Positions 34,192 through 43,025 of a stretch of DNA of 64,000 nt are shown piece after piece (the stretch's first letter is position 1; each line of letters begins with the position of its first letter). The position numbers and the translations under genes are program-made. Source of the DNA: an uncultured Oscillospiraceae bacterium (GTDB lineage: Bacteria > Bacillota > Clostridia > Oscillospirales > Ruminococcaceae); contig CAKSEC010000011.1 of NCBI GenBank assembly GCA_934446355.1, positions 19,965-83,964 of the forward strand, read 5' to 3'. The notes under the pieces were generated by a model. That model ran no database searches, was not told the origin of the DNA, and saw only the letters and a program-made list of their open reading frames with translations.

Positions 34192-34989
34192 TTATAATGC
34201 TATGTAACGCCCCTGAGTCATGACCGGAGCGATGTCCAGCGTGTAGTCCTTATCCCTGCGTATGCCCTTGCTTCTGAGGTATTCGCTGACGCAGTGCTCG
34301 GCAGTGGACGGGGTGTTGTTCTCACGGCTGAGGTGTCCCAGAATGAGCCGTGTAGCTCCGCTTTCCACAAGCTTTGCGGCAAATTCCGCAGCCGCATTGT
34401 TGGAAAGATGCCCCTTATCTCCGGCTATCCTGCGTTTCAGGTCGGGCGGGTATCTCAGGGATTTTGCAAGCATTGCGGGGTCGTAGTTGCTTTCGAGCAG
34501 CACCGCTTCGCAGCCGAGCAGGCTTTGCTCAACCTCAGGCGTTATCTTACCGAGGTCGGTGCATACTGCGAGCCGCCTGCCGCAGTAATCCACAGTATAC
34601 CCAACGCTTTCGGGCGTATCGTGCGGCGTGTGGAATGCACGCACCTCAAAATCGGCGCTGCGGTAAGGCTCGTGGATTATGTCGTAAAGCCTGACCTCCT
34701 CCGGTATCACGTCACGGACGTACCTGCGAAGCTGGGCTATCGTGCCGGGGCTTGCGAATACCGGTATTTTCGTCTGCTTTGTCAGCTGAAAAAGTCCCTT
34801 TATGTGGTCGGTGTGCTCATGCGTGATGAACACCGCTTCGATATCCTGCATTCTTGTGTCGATAAGTTCCAGCGAATTTTTCAGCGCACGAAACGAGCAG
34901 CCTGCGTCTATCAGGATACCGTGACCGCGTGTGCCGATAAATGTGGCGTTACCGTCGCTTGAACTGCATATCGGGAATATTCTAGCCAT
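34192..34989 (-). CDS. MBL-fold metallohydrolase (YycJ/WalJ-like)
   Basis: 265 residues. The metal-binding motif THEHTDH follows SSSDGNATFIGT at the N-terminus; later ligands are AFHTPHDTPES, CTDLG and LGHLSREN near the end. This arrangement matches the YycJ-type hydrolases, some of which act in DNA or cell-wall homeostasis beside WalKR. Here the partner is murA: its ATG overlaps the murA stop by one base (TGATG). Confidence 0.88.
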   Translation of the reverse strand: MARIFPICSSSDGNATFIGTRGHGILIDAGCSFRALKNSLELIDTRMQDIEAVFITHEHTDHIKGLFQLTKQTKIPVFASPGTIAQLRRYVRDVIPEEVRLYDIIHEPYRSADFEVRAFHTPHDTPESVGYTVDYCGRRLAVCTDLGKITPEVEQSLLGCEAVLLESNYDPAMLAKSLRYPPDLKRRIAGDKGHLSNNAAAEFAAKLVESGATRLILGHLSRENNTPSTAEHCVSEYLRSKGIRRDKDYTLDIAPVMTQGRYIAL

Positions 34990-36287
34990 CAGAGCGCCTT
35001 TTTGAGCGCCTTTTCCTCAGCGGTCGGGTCGGGCTCGTCCACCTTCTGGATATCTGCGCCAAGTTCACGGAGTTTGACCTCCATGTTCTCATAGCCTCTT
35101 TCAACGTGGTAGATGTCGTAGATTTCGGTGACGCCTTCTGCGCCAAGAGCAGCGACTATCAGCGCAGCGCCTGCACGCAGGTCTGTCGCCTTTACCGGTG
35201 CGCCCTTGAGCCGCTCAACGCCCTCAATGACAGCGACTCTGCCCTCGACCGAGATGTTCGCGCCCATGCGGCGAAGCTCGTCAACGTATCTGAAACGGTT
35301 GTCGAAAATGCTCTCGGTGACCATGCTTGCACCCTTTGCGCAGGTCAGGACTGCCGCCATCTGGGGCTGCATATCTGTCGGGAAGCCGGGGTGCGGGTTG
35401 GTCTTTATCGTCGTGCCGAAGTACTCAGGGCCGCCGATGACACGAACTGCGTCGTCGAACTGCTCTACCTGAACGCCTATCTTCACCAGCTTCTGGGTGA
35501 TGGGCTCGAGGTGCTTCGGGATAACGTTCTTTATCAGGATATTGCTTCTTGCTGCGGCGGCTATCGCCATGAACGTTCCCGCCTCTATCTGGTCGGGGAT
35601 AACGCTGTAGGTGGTGCCGTGCAGGTACTTCACGCCCCTGATCTTTATCACGTCCGTGCCTGCGCCGAGGATATCTGCGCCCATGCTGTTCAGGCAGTTT
35701 GCGAGATCGACCACGTGCGGCTCTTTCGCTGCGTTTTCGATTATGGTAAGACCTTCAGCCTTGACCGCAGCCATGATGGCGTTGATGGTTGCGCCGACAG
35801 TGTTCTTGTCAAAGAATATCTGGTTGCCGACAAGGCGGTCTGCACGCAGGTTCACCATGCCGCCGTCTATCTCATATTCAGCCCCCAGCGCTGAGAAGCA
35901 TTTCAGGTGCTGGTCGATAGGTCTGTCGCCGAGATTGCAGCCGCCGGGCATCGACACGTGCGCACTGTGGAATCTTCCGAGCAGCGTGCCGAGGAAATAT
36001 GTGGTGGCACGCATAAGCTTCGCCTTTTCATAAGGTACCGGAACATTCTGAAGCTGGCGTGTGTCTATCTCGACAGTCGTCTTGTTCAGCATACGGATCT
36101 TTGCGCCCATCTCAGACATGATCTGCAGGGTGATGGTCACATCGCTGATATTTGGTATATTCTCAATAATGCAGGGCTCATCGGAAAGGATCGTACACGG
36201 CAGGATAGCCGCAACCGCATTTTTTGCGCCGCTGATATAGACCTCGCCGCTCAGGGTCTTTCCGCCCTTTATAACGTATTTCTCCAA
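34989..36287 (-). CDS. murA: UDP-N-acetylglucosamine 1-carboxyvinyltransferase
   Basis: 432 residues. MurA transfers enolpyruvate from PEP to UDP-GlcNAc, the first committed step of peptidoglycan synthesis and the target of fosfomycin. Lys22-Asn23 in SGAKNAV and Cys117 in MPGGCNLGDRP are the substrate-binding and catalytic residues; the cysteine is present, so fosfomycin sensitivity is expected. It heads a five-gene overlapping operon with MBL hydrolase, Dabb protein, DNA glycosylase and pullulanase. Many Firmicutes carry two murA genes; only one is in view. Confidence 0.95.
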   Translation of the reverse strand: MEKYVIKGGKTLSGEVYISGAKNAVAAILPCTILSDEPCIIENIPNISDVTITLQIMSEMGAKIRMLNKTTVEIDTRQLQNVPVPYEKAKLMRATTYFLGTLLGRFHSAHVSMPGGCNLGDRPIDQHLKCFSALGAEYEIDGGMVNLRADRLVGNQIFFDKNTVGATINAIMAAVKAEGLTIIENAAKEPHVVDLANCLNSMGADILGAGTDVIKIRGVKYLHGTTYSVIPDQIEAGTFMAIAAAARSNILIKNVIPKHLEPITQKLVKIGVQVEQFDDAVRVIGGPEYFGTTIKTNPHPGFPTDMQPQMAAVLTCAKGASMVTESIFDNRFRYVDELRRMGANISVEGRVAVIEGVERLKGAPVKATDLRAGAALIVAALGAEGVTEIYDIYHVERGYENMEVKLRELGADIQKVDEPDPTAEEKALKKAL

Positions 36288-36745
36288 AACTGCACTTCCC
36301 CCTTGCCCTCCCGAATGGAGGACAGCTTTTTTTGCATTTTATAAGTAAATGGCAATATTGCCATTTTGCTGTCAAAATCCTGTATGTTTTGTTCAGGGCA
36401 TAGTACTCCTGCACAAATTACACTTATATATTATATCACACCCTGCGGAAAAAAGATAGTGAATTATGCAAAAAAAATTCCTGAAAAATTCATTTTGTAA
36501 CAATGTACAAAAGTTTTATTGAAATTTGATAATATTTTACGTCTGCTTATTCTCACAGACTGCCGAGAAGTCCTCGTCTTTTTCGGCAGCCTGATATGAA
36601 TATTATTGACTATGTGGGTTATATTAATCGTTCCAATTCATGCACTCCGTTTTTTCCCGCCTATGACGAGTATTTCAGTAATTGCTACCATATTTATCTG
36701 CGCATTTACCATAAAAATAATCAACGATTTGTACAATATTGCCTA
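36288..36745. other. AT-rich divergent intergenic region upstream of murA
   Basis: About 460 bp without a credible gene between murA and the wall-anchored protein promoter. On the murA side it holds a TATAAT reading leftward near 36431-36440, a TTGACA with no matching -10, and a perfect 20-bp palindrome (listed separately). The middle, 36450-36740, is very AT-rich with no recognisable structure except GACTGCCGAGA...TTTCGGCAGCC (36559-36592), a hairpin. Confidence 0.45.
36347..36366. promoter_or_regulatory. Perfect 20-bp palindrome upstream of murA
   Basis: AAATGGCAATATTGCCATTT reads the same on both strands. It sits about 60 bp upstream of the murA start and 4 bp from a TTGACA hexamer on the murA strand, so it may be an operator. 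Confidence 0.5.
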
Positions 36746-36774
36746 TTGAATTATTGCGGCTGATGTATTATAAT
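36746..36774 (+). promoter_or_regulatory. Promoter of the wall-anchored protein gene
   Basis: TTGAAT, 17 bp, TATAAT, about 70 bases upstream of the start codon. Confidence 0.8.
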
Positions 36775-36844
36775 TATATTGTATCACTGGGCGTTCTGCC
36801 TGACCGCAGACAAGCCCCGTAAATCAATCAGGAGGAATATAATC

Positions 36845-37588
36845 ATGAAGATCAGAAACATCATTTCCGCAGCAGCAGCCTGCGTTGTTGCAGCAGCTGC
36901 ATTCGCTATCCCTGCTTCCGCAGAGGAGTCCTATGTTGCAGGTCTGACTTTCCAGACCAACGCATACTATTTCCGCAACAACATCGCACAGTCCTCAACA
37001 CTTCGCTGGGACGACGAGCTGGGCGAGGCTGTTGACCTTGAGGGCGCTTCCTATGTAGACGCTACCATCACTGGCGACGGCACATACACCGTTGAGCTGA
37101 ACGGCGTTCAGGACAACGGCTGGAGAATGCTCAAGCTTGAGTCCAACATCGACCTCGACGCTGTTCCCGCAACTCTTGAGATCACTTCCATTGAGCTTAA
37201 CGGCGCAGCAGTTGACTTCGACAAGGAAGCTGCAGCAATGAAGGGTGCAGGCACTGGCAGCGACGACTATTCCGATTGGGAGTTCAGCATCAGCAATACC
37301 TGCAGAGCACAGCTTATCAACGTATACGATAACCTCGAAGCTATCCCGAACGAGGCTTATGACTCCATCAAGGTAACATTCACCATTTCCGGTCTTGGCG
37401 GCGACACCGCAGCAGCTGACGATACCGCTTCCGACGCTACTGCTTCTGACGCAGCAGATACTACCACAAGCGCAGCAATCGACGCTTCCAAGGGTTCTCC
37501 CGATACCGGCGTTGAGGGTGTTGCAGCAGTTGCAGGCGTTGCTGTTATCGCAGCAGGCGCAGTTCTGATGTCCAGAAAGAGAAAGTAA
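36845..37588 (+). CDS. Secreted protein with SPDTG sortase-type anchor
   Basis: 247 residues. A signal peptide (1-27, ending PASAEE) is followed by a beta-rich domain of about 165 residues with repeated Thr/Val strands, an Asp/Ala/Thr-rich linker (about 190-215) and a C-terminal anchor: SPDTG at 218-222, a hydrophobic stretch and RKRK. That is the layout of a sortase substrate with an N/SPxTG-like motif. The codon use is skewed toward GCA, GAC and TTC, consistent with high expression. Class B sortases are encoded 14-18 kb away. AGGAGG precedes the ATG. The function of the exposed domain is unknown. Confidence 0.75.
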   Translation: MKIRNIISAAAACVVAAAAFAIPASAEESYVAGLTFQTNAYYFRNNIAQSSTLRWDDELGEAVDLEGASYVDATITGDGTYTVELNGVQDNGWRMLKLESNIDLDAVPATLEITSIELNGAAVDFDKEAAAMKGAGTGSDDYSDWEFSISNTCRAQLINVYDNLEAIPNEAYDSIKVTFTISGLGGDTAAADDTASDATASDAADTTTSAAIDASKGSPDTGVEGVAAVAGVAVIAAGAVLMSRKRK

Positions 37589-37636
37589 TTCCGGACAGGG
37601 ATTCTTCGCTCGTCTGAGCAGAATACATAAAATACA

Positions 37637-37679
37637 CGGCATATTCGCAGGGTTTCCGGTGGATATGCCGTTATTTTTT
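37637..37679 (+). terminator. Rho-independent terminator
   Basis: CGGCATAT pairs with ATATGCCG across an 18-base loop and is followed by TTATTTTTT. Confidence 0.75.
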
Positions 37680-37689
37680 CCGTTTCCTA

Positions 37690-37718
37690 TTGAAAAATAG
37701 CGCTGTTTATGGTACAAT
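37690..37718 (+). promoter_or_regulatory. Promoter of glgP
   Basis: TTGAAA, 17 bp, TACAAT, about 85 bases upstream of the start codon. Confidence 0.75.
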
Positions 37719-37801
37719 TTAATCAGACTATGGCAATGCTGCGGCGGTATCTTTGATTTTCAGCCGCTGCGGTGCTGCCTGATTTCGGGAGGAGTACTTA
37801 C

Positions 37802-40156
37802 ATGAATATCGAAAATTTCAAGGAAAAGCTGACCTCGCTGTGCGAAAAGGAATATCATGCGCAGCCCAAGCAGCTTGACCCCGACCAGCTGCACTGCGCC
37901 GTATCCAAGCTTGTGATGGAGGAGCTTTCGCCCGCATGGGAAAAGAGCCGCACCGCACACGATAAGGCACGCAAGGCAAGCTACCTTTCAATGGAATTTC
38001 TGGTCGGACGTGCAATATACAACAACCTGCTGTGCCTTGGCATTCTCGACAGCACCGCTGAGGAACTGAAGCAGCTTGGCGCTGACATCGCCCAGTTCGA
38101 GCAGGTGGAGGACGCAGCCCTCGGCAACGGAGGACTTGGCAGACTTGCGGCGTGCTTCCTTGACAGCGCAGCTTCCCTCGGACTGCCGCTGGACGGCTAC
38201 GGCATACGCTATAAATACGGCCTGTTCAAGCAGGGCATAAAGGACGGCTTCCAGACCGAAACTGCCGATGACTGGCAGAGAAAGGGCGACCCGTGGAGCA
38301 TTCGCCGTGAGCAGGACACAGTCGTTATCCATTTTGCGGACGGCGATGTGAACGCAGTGCCTTATGATTACCCCGTTATCGGCTACCGCACCGAAAATGT
38401 CGGTACGCTGCGCCTGTGGCAGGCAGAAGCAGAGAACGAGTTCGACTTCGACCTGTTCAATCAGGGCAGATTCACCGAAGCTGGCGAGAAAAAGCGCGCC
38501 GCAGAGGATATTTCAAGGGTACTCTACCCCAACGACGAAACCAGAGAGGGTAAAATACTGCGCCTGAAGCAGGAGTATTTCTTCAGCGCAGCGGCTGTTG
38601 CAGACCTTATCAGAAAGCACAAGGCTCTTTTCGGTACGCTGGACAATTTCGCCGAATACAACAGCATTCAGATGAACGACACGCACCCCGTTATCGCTCT
38701 GCCCGAATTTATCAGATACATGATGAAGAACGAGGGCTGGAGTTTCTCAAAGGCATTTGAAGCGGCGAGAAAGGTGTTCAACTACACCAACCACACCATC
38801 ATGCAGGAGGCTCTTGAAAAGTGGGACAGCAGCCTTGTCGAGCAGGTCGTGCCTGAGGTATACAGCGTGATGATAATGCTCAACGAGGAGTTTGAGTCTG
38901 AAATGCACAGAAAGAAAGTTCCTCAGGAAAAGCGCAGCGTTATGCGCCTGATAAAGAACGGCACAGTGCACATGGCTAACATAGCGGTGTTCGGCTCGTC
39001 ATACGTGAACGGCGTTGCTGCGATACATTCAGAACTGTTAAAGACCACCGTGCTGAAGGAATGGTACGAACTTTACCCCGAAAGATTCCAGAACAAGACC
39101 AACGGCATTACGCAGAGAAGATGGCTGGCTCTGTGCAACAGAGAACTTTCCGCACTGATAACCGAACTTCTTGGCAGCGACGAATGGGTGACCGATCTCG
39201 ATCAGCTGCAGAAGCTGAAAAAGTATGCGGACGACGAGGCAGTGCTGCGCAGATTCATGGAGATAAAGCGCACTAAGAAGCAGCAGCTTGCAGACTACAT
39301 CGAAAGCTGCGAGGGCATAAGGATAGACCCCGACACCGTGTTCGATATCCAGATAAAAAGACTGCACGAATACAAGCGTCAGCTTCTGAATGCGTTCTCA
39401 ATACTCTATCTTTACTATGAGATAAAGGACGGCAATATAAAGGATATGCCGCCTGTAACGTTCATTTTCGGCGCTAAGTCCGCACCGGGATATTACAGGG
39501 CAAAGGGCATAATCAAGTATATCAACGAGGTGGCGCGTCTGGTAAATTCCGACCCTGACACCAAGGACATCATGCGTGTGATATTCGTGAGCAACTACCG
39601 TGTGACCTACGCTGAAAAGCTGGTGGCAGCAGCGGATATTTCGGAGCAGATATCCACCGCCGGCACAGAGGCTTCCGGTACTGGCAACATGAAGCTTATG
39701 CTGAACGGTGCAGTCACCCTCGGCACGCTTGACGGCGCAAATGTCGAGATTGCCGAGGAAGCAGGCGCAGAGAACGAGTATATCTTCGGCGCGACAGTCG
39801 AGGAACTTGCGGAGATAATGCCTAAGTACGTTCCCCGTGACGTGATGGAGAGCAGCCCGAAGATAAAGCGTGTGGTAAGTTCGCTTATCGACGGCACATT
39901 CAGCGACGGCGGCAACGGCGTATTCAGGGAACTTTATTTCGCACTGCTTGAGGGCGCAAGCTGGCACGTTCCTGATCATTACTACCTGCTGGGCGACCTG
40001 CAGAGTTATGTTGACGCAAAACTCAGGGCGCTGCGTGACCACAGCGACGGTCTGGCGTTCGCCAAGAAATGCTGGCTGAATATCTGCAGTGCAGGCAAGT
40101 TCAGTTCGGACCGCACTATTAGAGAATATGCAGAACAGATCTGGCATATCAAGTGA
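37802..40156 (+). CDS. glgP: Glycogen/maltodextrin phosphorylase
   Basis: 784 residues. The GT35 enzyme releases glucose-1-phosphate from alpha-1,4 glucans in the cytoplasm. Seen are ALGNGGLGRLAACFLDS near the start, the NDTHPVIA active-site loop, KRLHEYKRQLLN and the pyridoxal-phosphate lysine in EASGTGNMKLMLNGAVTLGTLDGANVEI-like context. GGGAGGAG precedes the ATG. It is a single gene between its own promoter and two hairpins. It works with the pullulanase encoded on the other strand, and probably with imported oligosaccharides. Confidence 0.95.
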   Translation: MNIENFKEKLTSLCEKEYHAQPKQLDPDQLHCAVSKLVMEELSPAWEKSRTAHDKARKASYLSMEFLVGRAIYNNLLCLGILDSTAEELKQLGADIAQFEQVEDAALGNGGLGRLAACFLDSAASLGLPLDGYGIRYKYGLFKQGIKDGFQTETADDWQRKGDPWSIRREQDTVVIHFADGDVNAVPYDYPVIGYRTENVGTLRLWQAEAENEFDFDLFNQGRFTEAGEKKRAAEDISRVLYPNDETREGKILRLKQEYFFSAAAVADLIRKHKALFGTLDNFAEYNSIQMNDTHPVIALPEFIRYMMKNEGWSFSKAFEAARKVFNYTNHTIMQEALEKWDSSLVEQVVPEVYSVMIMLNEEFESEMHRKKVPQEKRSVMRLIKNGTVHMANIAVFGSSYVNGVAAIHSELLKTTVLKEWYELYPERFQNKTNGITQRRWLALCNRELSALITELLGSDEWVTDLDQLQKLKKYADDEAVLRRFMEIKRTKKQQLADYIESCEGIRIDPDTVFDIQIKRLHEYKRQLLNAFSILYLYYEIKDGNIKDMPPVTFIFGAKSAPGYYRAKGIIKYINEVARLVNSDPDTKDIMRVIFVSNYRVTYAEKLVAAADISEQISTAGTEASGTGNMKLMLNGAVTLGTLDGANVEIAEEAGAENEYIFGATVEELAEIMPKYVPRDVMESSPKIKRVVSSLIDGTFSDGGNGVFRELYFALLEGASWHVPDHYYLLGDLQSYVDAKLRALRDHSDGLAFAKKCWLNICSAGKFSSDRTIREYAEQIWHIK

Positions 40157-40161
40157 CAGTC

Positions 40162-40184
40162 GGGGGTGCGATTTTCGCACCCCC
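40162..40184 (+). terminator. Hairpin downstream of glgP
   Basis: GGGGGTGCG pairs perfectly with CGCACCCCC across ATTTT. No U tract follows, so it may protect the 3' end rather than terminate. Confidence 0.6.
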
Positions 40185-40198
40185 ATGTTGATAAAGAC

Positions 40199-40228
40199 TT
40201 AGGGGCTGCAATCGCAGCCCCTAAGATT
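40199..40228. terminator. Terminator between glgP and nfnL
   Basis: TTAGGGGCTGC pairs with GCAGCCCCTAA. GATTTT follows on the plus strand and a weaker TCTTT on the minus strand; it probably ends both convergent transcripts. Confidence 0.7.
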
Positions 40229-40247
40229 TTATTTCGTCAGCGAGAAA

Positions 40248-41636
40248 TCACTTCTTGCTCTTGATGTATTCGTCCATTGCCTTTGCAGCGGTCTTTCCTG
40301 CGCCCATTGCGAGGATAACGGTAGCTGCGCCGGTAACTGCGTCGCCGCCTGCGAATACGCCCTCACGTGAGGTCTGACCGTTCTCGTCTGCGATGAAGCA
40401 GCCGTGCTTGTTGGTGTCAAGACCCTTGGTGGTGTTTCTGATAAGCGGGTTCGGGGAAGTACCGATGGACATTACTACGCAGTCAACGTCAAGCACGAAC
40501 TCGCTGTTCGGCTTCTCGACAGGTCTGCGGCGTCCGGAAGCGTCAGGCTCGCCGAGCTCCATTTCTACGCACTTCATGCCGGTAACGAACTTGTGCTCGT
40601 TGCCGAGTATCTCAACGGGGTTATTGAGGGTCTTGAAGATGATGCCCTCCTCCATTGCGTGCTCGACTTCTTCCTTACGTGCGGGCATTTCCTCAAGGCC
40701 GCGGCGGTATACTATGTATACGTTCTCTGCGCCAAGGCGCTTTGCGCAGCGTGCTGCGTCCATGGCAACATTACCGCCGCCGACAACGGCAACGTTGGTG
40801 TTCTTCTTGATAGGAGTGTCGCTTTCAGGCTTGTATGCCTTCATCAGGTTTACTCTGGTGAGGAACTCGTTTGCGGAATATACGCCCTTAAGGTTCTCGC
40901 CGGGGATATTCATGAATCTCGGCAGACCTGCGCCAGAACCGATGAATATAGCCTCGAAGCCCTGCTCGAACAGTTCGTCCACTTCGATGGTGCGGCCAAC
41001 TACGACGTTGGTGTCTACCTTTACGCCCATAGCCTTGAGGTTGTCTACCTCGTGCTGAACGATGGATTTCGGAAGTCTGAACTCAGGGATACCGTATACC
41101 AGAACACCGCCTGCAAGGTGCAGCGCCTCGAATACAGTCACGTCATAGCCCATCTTTGCAAGGTCGCCTGCGCAGGTAAGTCCGGAAGGACCAGCGCCGA
41201 TGATAGCGCACTTGTGTCCGTTGGGAGCGGGAACTGCGGGCGCTTCGGTGGAATGAGCGTTGTGCCAGTCGGCAACGAATCTCTCAAGTCTGCCGATAGC
41301 GACAGGCTCGCCCTTGATACCTCTTACGCACTTGCTCTCGCACTGCGTTTCCTGAGGACATACACGTCCACAGACAGCGGGCAGCGAACTTGACTGGTGA
41401 ATTACCTGATATGCGCCCTCGAAGTCGTGATCCTTTATCTTTGCAATGAATGCGGGTATATCAATGGATACCGGACAGCCGCTCTGGCAGGGCTTCTTGG
41501 GACAGTTAAGGCAGCGGTTAGCCTCGTCAACAGCCTGCTCCTCGGTGTAGCCAAGGGCTACCTCCATGAAGTTTTTGTTGCGGACGTTCGGGTCCTGTAC
41601 CGGCATTTCGTTCTTTTTAAGACTCATGTTCGGCAT
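40248..41636 (-). CDS. NfnL/GltA-type NADPH oxidoreductase (NfnAB large subunit)
   Basis: 462 residues. The N-terminal domain has Cys42, Cys45, Cys50 and Cys54 (CLNC-PKKPC-QSGCP) and a second group VCGRVC...CESKC, the pattern for two 4Fe-4S clusters. FAD binding is at GAGPSGLTCAG and NADPH binding at GGGNVAMDAARCA. It resembles the small chain of glutamate synthase, but it lies one base after a SudB/NfnS-type gene. The pair is typical of the bifurcating NADH-dependent ferredoxin:NADP oxidoreductase. GGAGGT precedes the ATG. Confidence 0.88.
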   Translation of the reverse strand: MPNMSLKKNEMPVQDPNVRNKNFMEVALGYTEEQAVDEANRCLNCPKKPCQSGCPVSIDIPAFIAKIKDHDFEGAYQVIHQSSSLPAVCGRVCPQETQCESKCVRGIKGEPVAIGRLERFVADWHNAHSTEAPAVPAPNGHKCAIIGAGPSGLTCAGDLAKMGYDVTVFEALHLAGGVLVYGIPEFRLPKSIVQHEVDNLKAMGVKVDTNVVVGRTIEVDELFEQGFEAIFIGSGAGLPRFMNIPGENLKGVYSANEFLTRVNLMKAYKPESDTPIKKNTNVAVVGGGNVAMDAARCAKRLGAENVYIVYRRGLEEMPARKEEVEHAMEEGIIFKTLNNPVEILGNEHKFVTGMKCVEMELGEPDASGRRRPVEKPNSEFVLDVDCVVMSIGTSPNPLIRNTTKGLDTNKHGCFIADENGQTSREGVFAGGDAVTGAATVILAMGAGKTAAKAMDEYIKSKK

Positions 41637-41637
41637 T

Positions 41638-42477
41638 TCACTTTACCTCCTTATAAAGGTTGCAGACCTCTTCACGCTTTCTGCCCTCAAATTCCTTGTA
41701 CATTGTGCCTCTCTCCATTGCCTCGTCGAAATCAACAAGGTGACCGTCGAAGTCGGGACCGTCAACACAGGCGAACTTTGTTTCTCCGCCTACGGTAAGA
41801 CGACATCCGCCGCACATTCCTGTTCCGTCGATCATGATGGGGTTCATGGAAACGACAGTCTTTATACCGTATTCCTTGGTGAGTTTGCACACGAACTTCA
41901 TCATTACCAGCGGGCCGATAGCGATGACTTCGTCATACAGGTTGCCTGCCTTGATGAGTTCCTCCAGTGCGTTGGTGACAAGACCCTTTTCGCCGTGGCT
42001 TCCGTCGTCGGTCATAAGCTTCATTACATCTGAAGCAGCCTTGAACTCGTCCTCAAGGATAACGAGGTCCTTGTTTCTGAAGCCGACGATGCTGTGTACC
42101 TCTGCGCCGAGGTTATGCAGCTTCTTTGCGATGGGGTATGCGATAGCGCAGCCAACGCCGCCGCCGACAACAGCGACTTTCTTCAGGCCGTCAGTATGGC
42201 TGGGCACGCCGAGCGGACCTACGAAATCGTGGATACATTCGCCCTGCTCAAGGTGATTGAGCTTCTCTGTGGTCGCACCAACTATCTGGAAAATAATTGT
42301 GATCGTTCCCTTTTCACGGTCAAAATCTGCGATGGTCAGCGGGATCCTTTCGCCCTCTGCGTCAACTCTGAGGATAATGAACTGACCCGGCTCTGCCTTC
42401 TTGGCGATCATCGGGGCGTCAACCTCCATGAGTGTGACTGTAGGGTTGAGGATCTTTTTGGTAAGAATCTTGTACAT
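41638..42477 (-). CDS. NfnS/SudB-type FAD/NAD-binding subunit
   Basis: 279 residues. A ferredoxin-reductase-like fold with the FAD site near IILRVDAEGERIPLTIAD, the NAD site GGGVGCAIAYPIAK, and a C-terminal 2Fe-2S motif GTGMCGGCRLTVGGETKFACVDGP. It forms the small subunit of NfnAB, which couples NADH and reduced ferredoxin to NADP. It is first in the two-gene operon and is preceded by a long leader that holds a structured repeat. AGGAGG precedes the ATG. Confidence 0.88.
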   Translation of the reverse strand: MYKILTKKILNPTVTLMEVDAPMIAKKAEPGQFIILRVDAEGERIPLTIADFDREKGTITIIFQIVGATTEKLNHLEQGECIHDFVGPLGVPSHTDGLKKVAVVGGGVGCAIAYPIAKKLHNLGAEVHSIVGFRNKDLVILEDEFKAASDVMKLMTDDGSHGEKGLVTNALEELIKAGNLYDEVIAIGPLVMMKFVCKLTKEYGIKTVVSMNPIMIDGTGMCGGCRLTVGGETKFACVDGPDFDGHLVDFDEAMERGTMYKEFEGRKREEVCNLYKEVK

Positions 42478-42505
42478 TCTACTGTGTCCTCCTGAATATA
42501 TTTAG

Positions 42506-42664
42506 GTCACCTCTGGCAACCTCCATCACGGCAGATTTCTACGACTTGTATCATCTTCGTCGTTGTCAAACCTTGAAATACATACAGTATTCCGGCGGTT
42601 TGACGCCTAGAATCTGATACAAGTCGTGCACGAAATCTGCTCGTGTTCCGGTTTTAGAGGTGCC
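42506..42664 (+). repeat. Structured hairpin element, copy 4 (different arms)
   Basis: It shares the internal loop strands TCATCTTCGTCGT and CCTAGAATCTGA with the other copies, but the arms are different sequences that still pair: ACGACTTGTATCA with TGATACAAGTCGT, outside it GCAGATTTC with GAAATCTGC and CACCTCT with AGAGGTG, and inside it GTCAAACC with GGTTTGAC. It lies in the leader of the nfn operon, so the nfn mRNA would contain its reverse complement. No gene is visible in 42478-42796. Confidence 0.8.
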
Positions 42665-42796
42665 CTTGACGTATCCGCCCGAAAGCGGTCTGCGCCTTTA
42701 CTGAACTCCGCCGTACATGACGGCAAACGACTGCATTCCCCGTTATTCAGCGAAAATCGGGCATGGCAGTCCTGAAAGCAAAAGCTCTCTTTCATT

Positions 42797-42826
42797 ATTA
42801 TATCATGCGGGGGGTGATTTTTGCAA
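42797..42826 (-). promoter_or_regulatory. Promoter of the nfn operon
   Basis: On the minus strand TTGCAA, 18 bp, TATAAT. The leader to the first start codon would be about 310 bases and contains structured element copy 4. Confidence 0.65.
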
Positions 42827-42962
42827 TATAAATTTATTGCCAGAGCGGGGATTTGTACGACTTCACAAAACAAGCAGGGTTATTTGTGCACAATGCACAA
42901 AAATCTGCTGCGTATATAGTCGAAAACTCAGCATGATACCATGAAATCACACCTCAGCCTGC

Positions 42963-42992
42963 TTGACATAGCCGTCAGTAATATGATATCAT
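42963..42992 (+). promoter_or_regulatory. Promoter of the duplicated membrane protein genes
   Basis: TTGACA, 18 bp, TATCAT, 33 bases upstream of the first start codon. Confidence 0.65.
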
Positions 42993-43025
42993 AATAATAT
43001 ACAGAAACAGGCGGGAGGTGTGGTC

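Noticed and set aside
42607..42944. Short frames on both strands upstream of nfn
   Set aside because: They cross the structured repeat and a promoter and have no ribosome sites.
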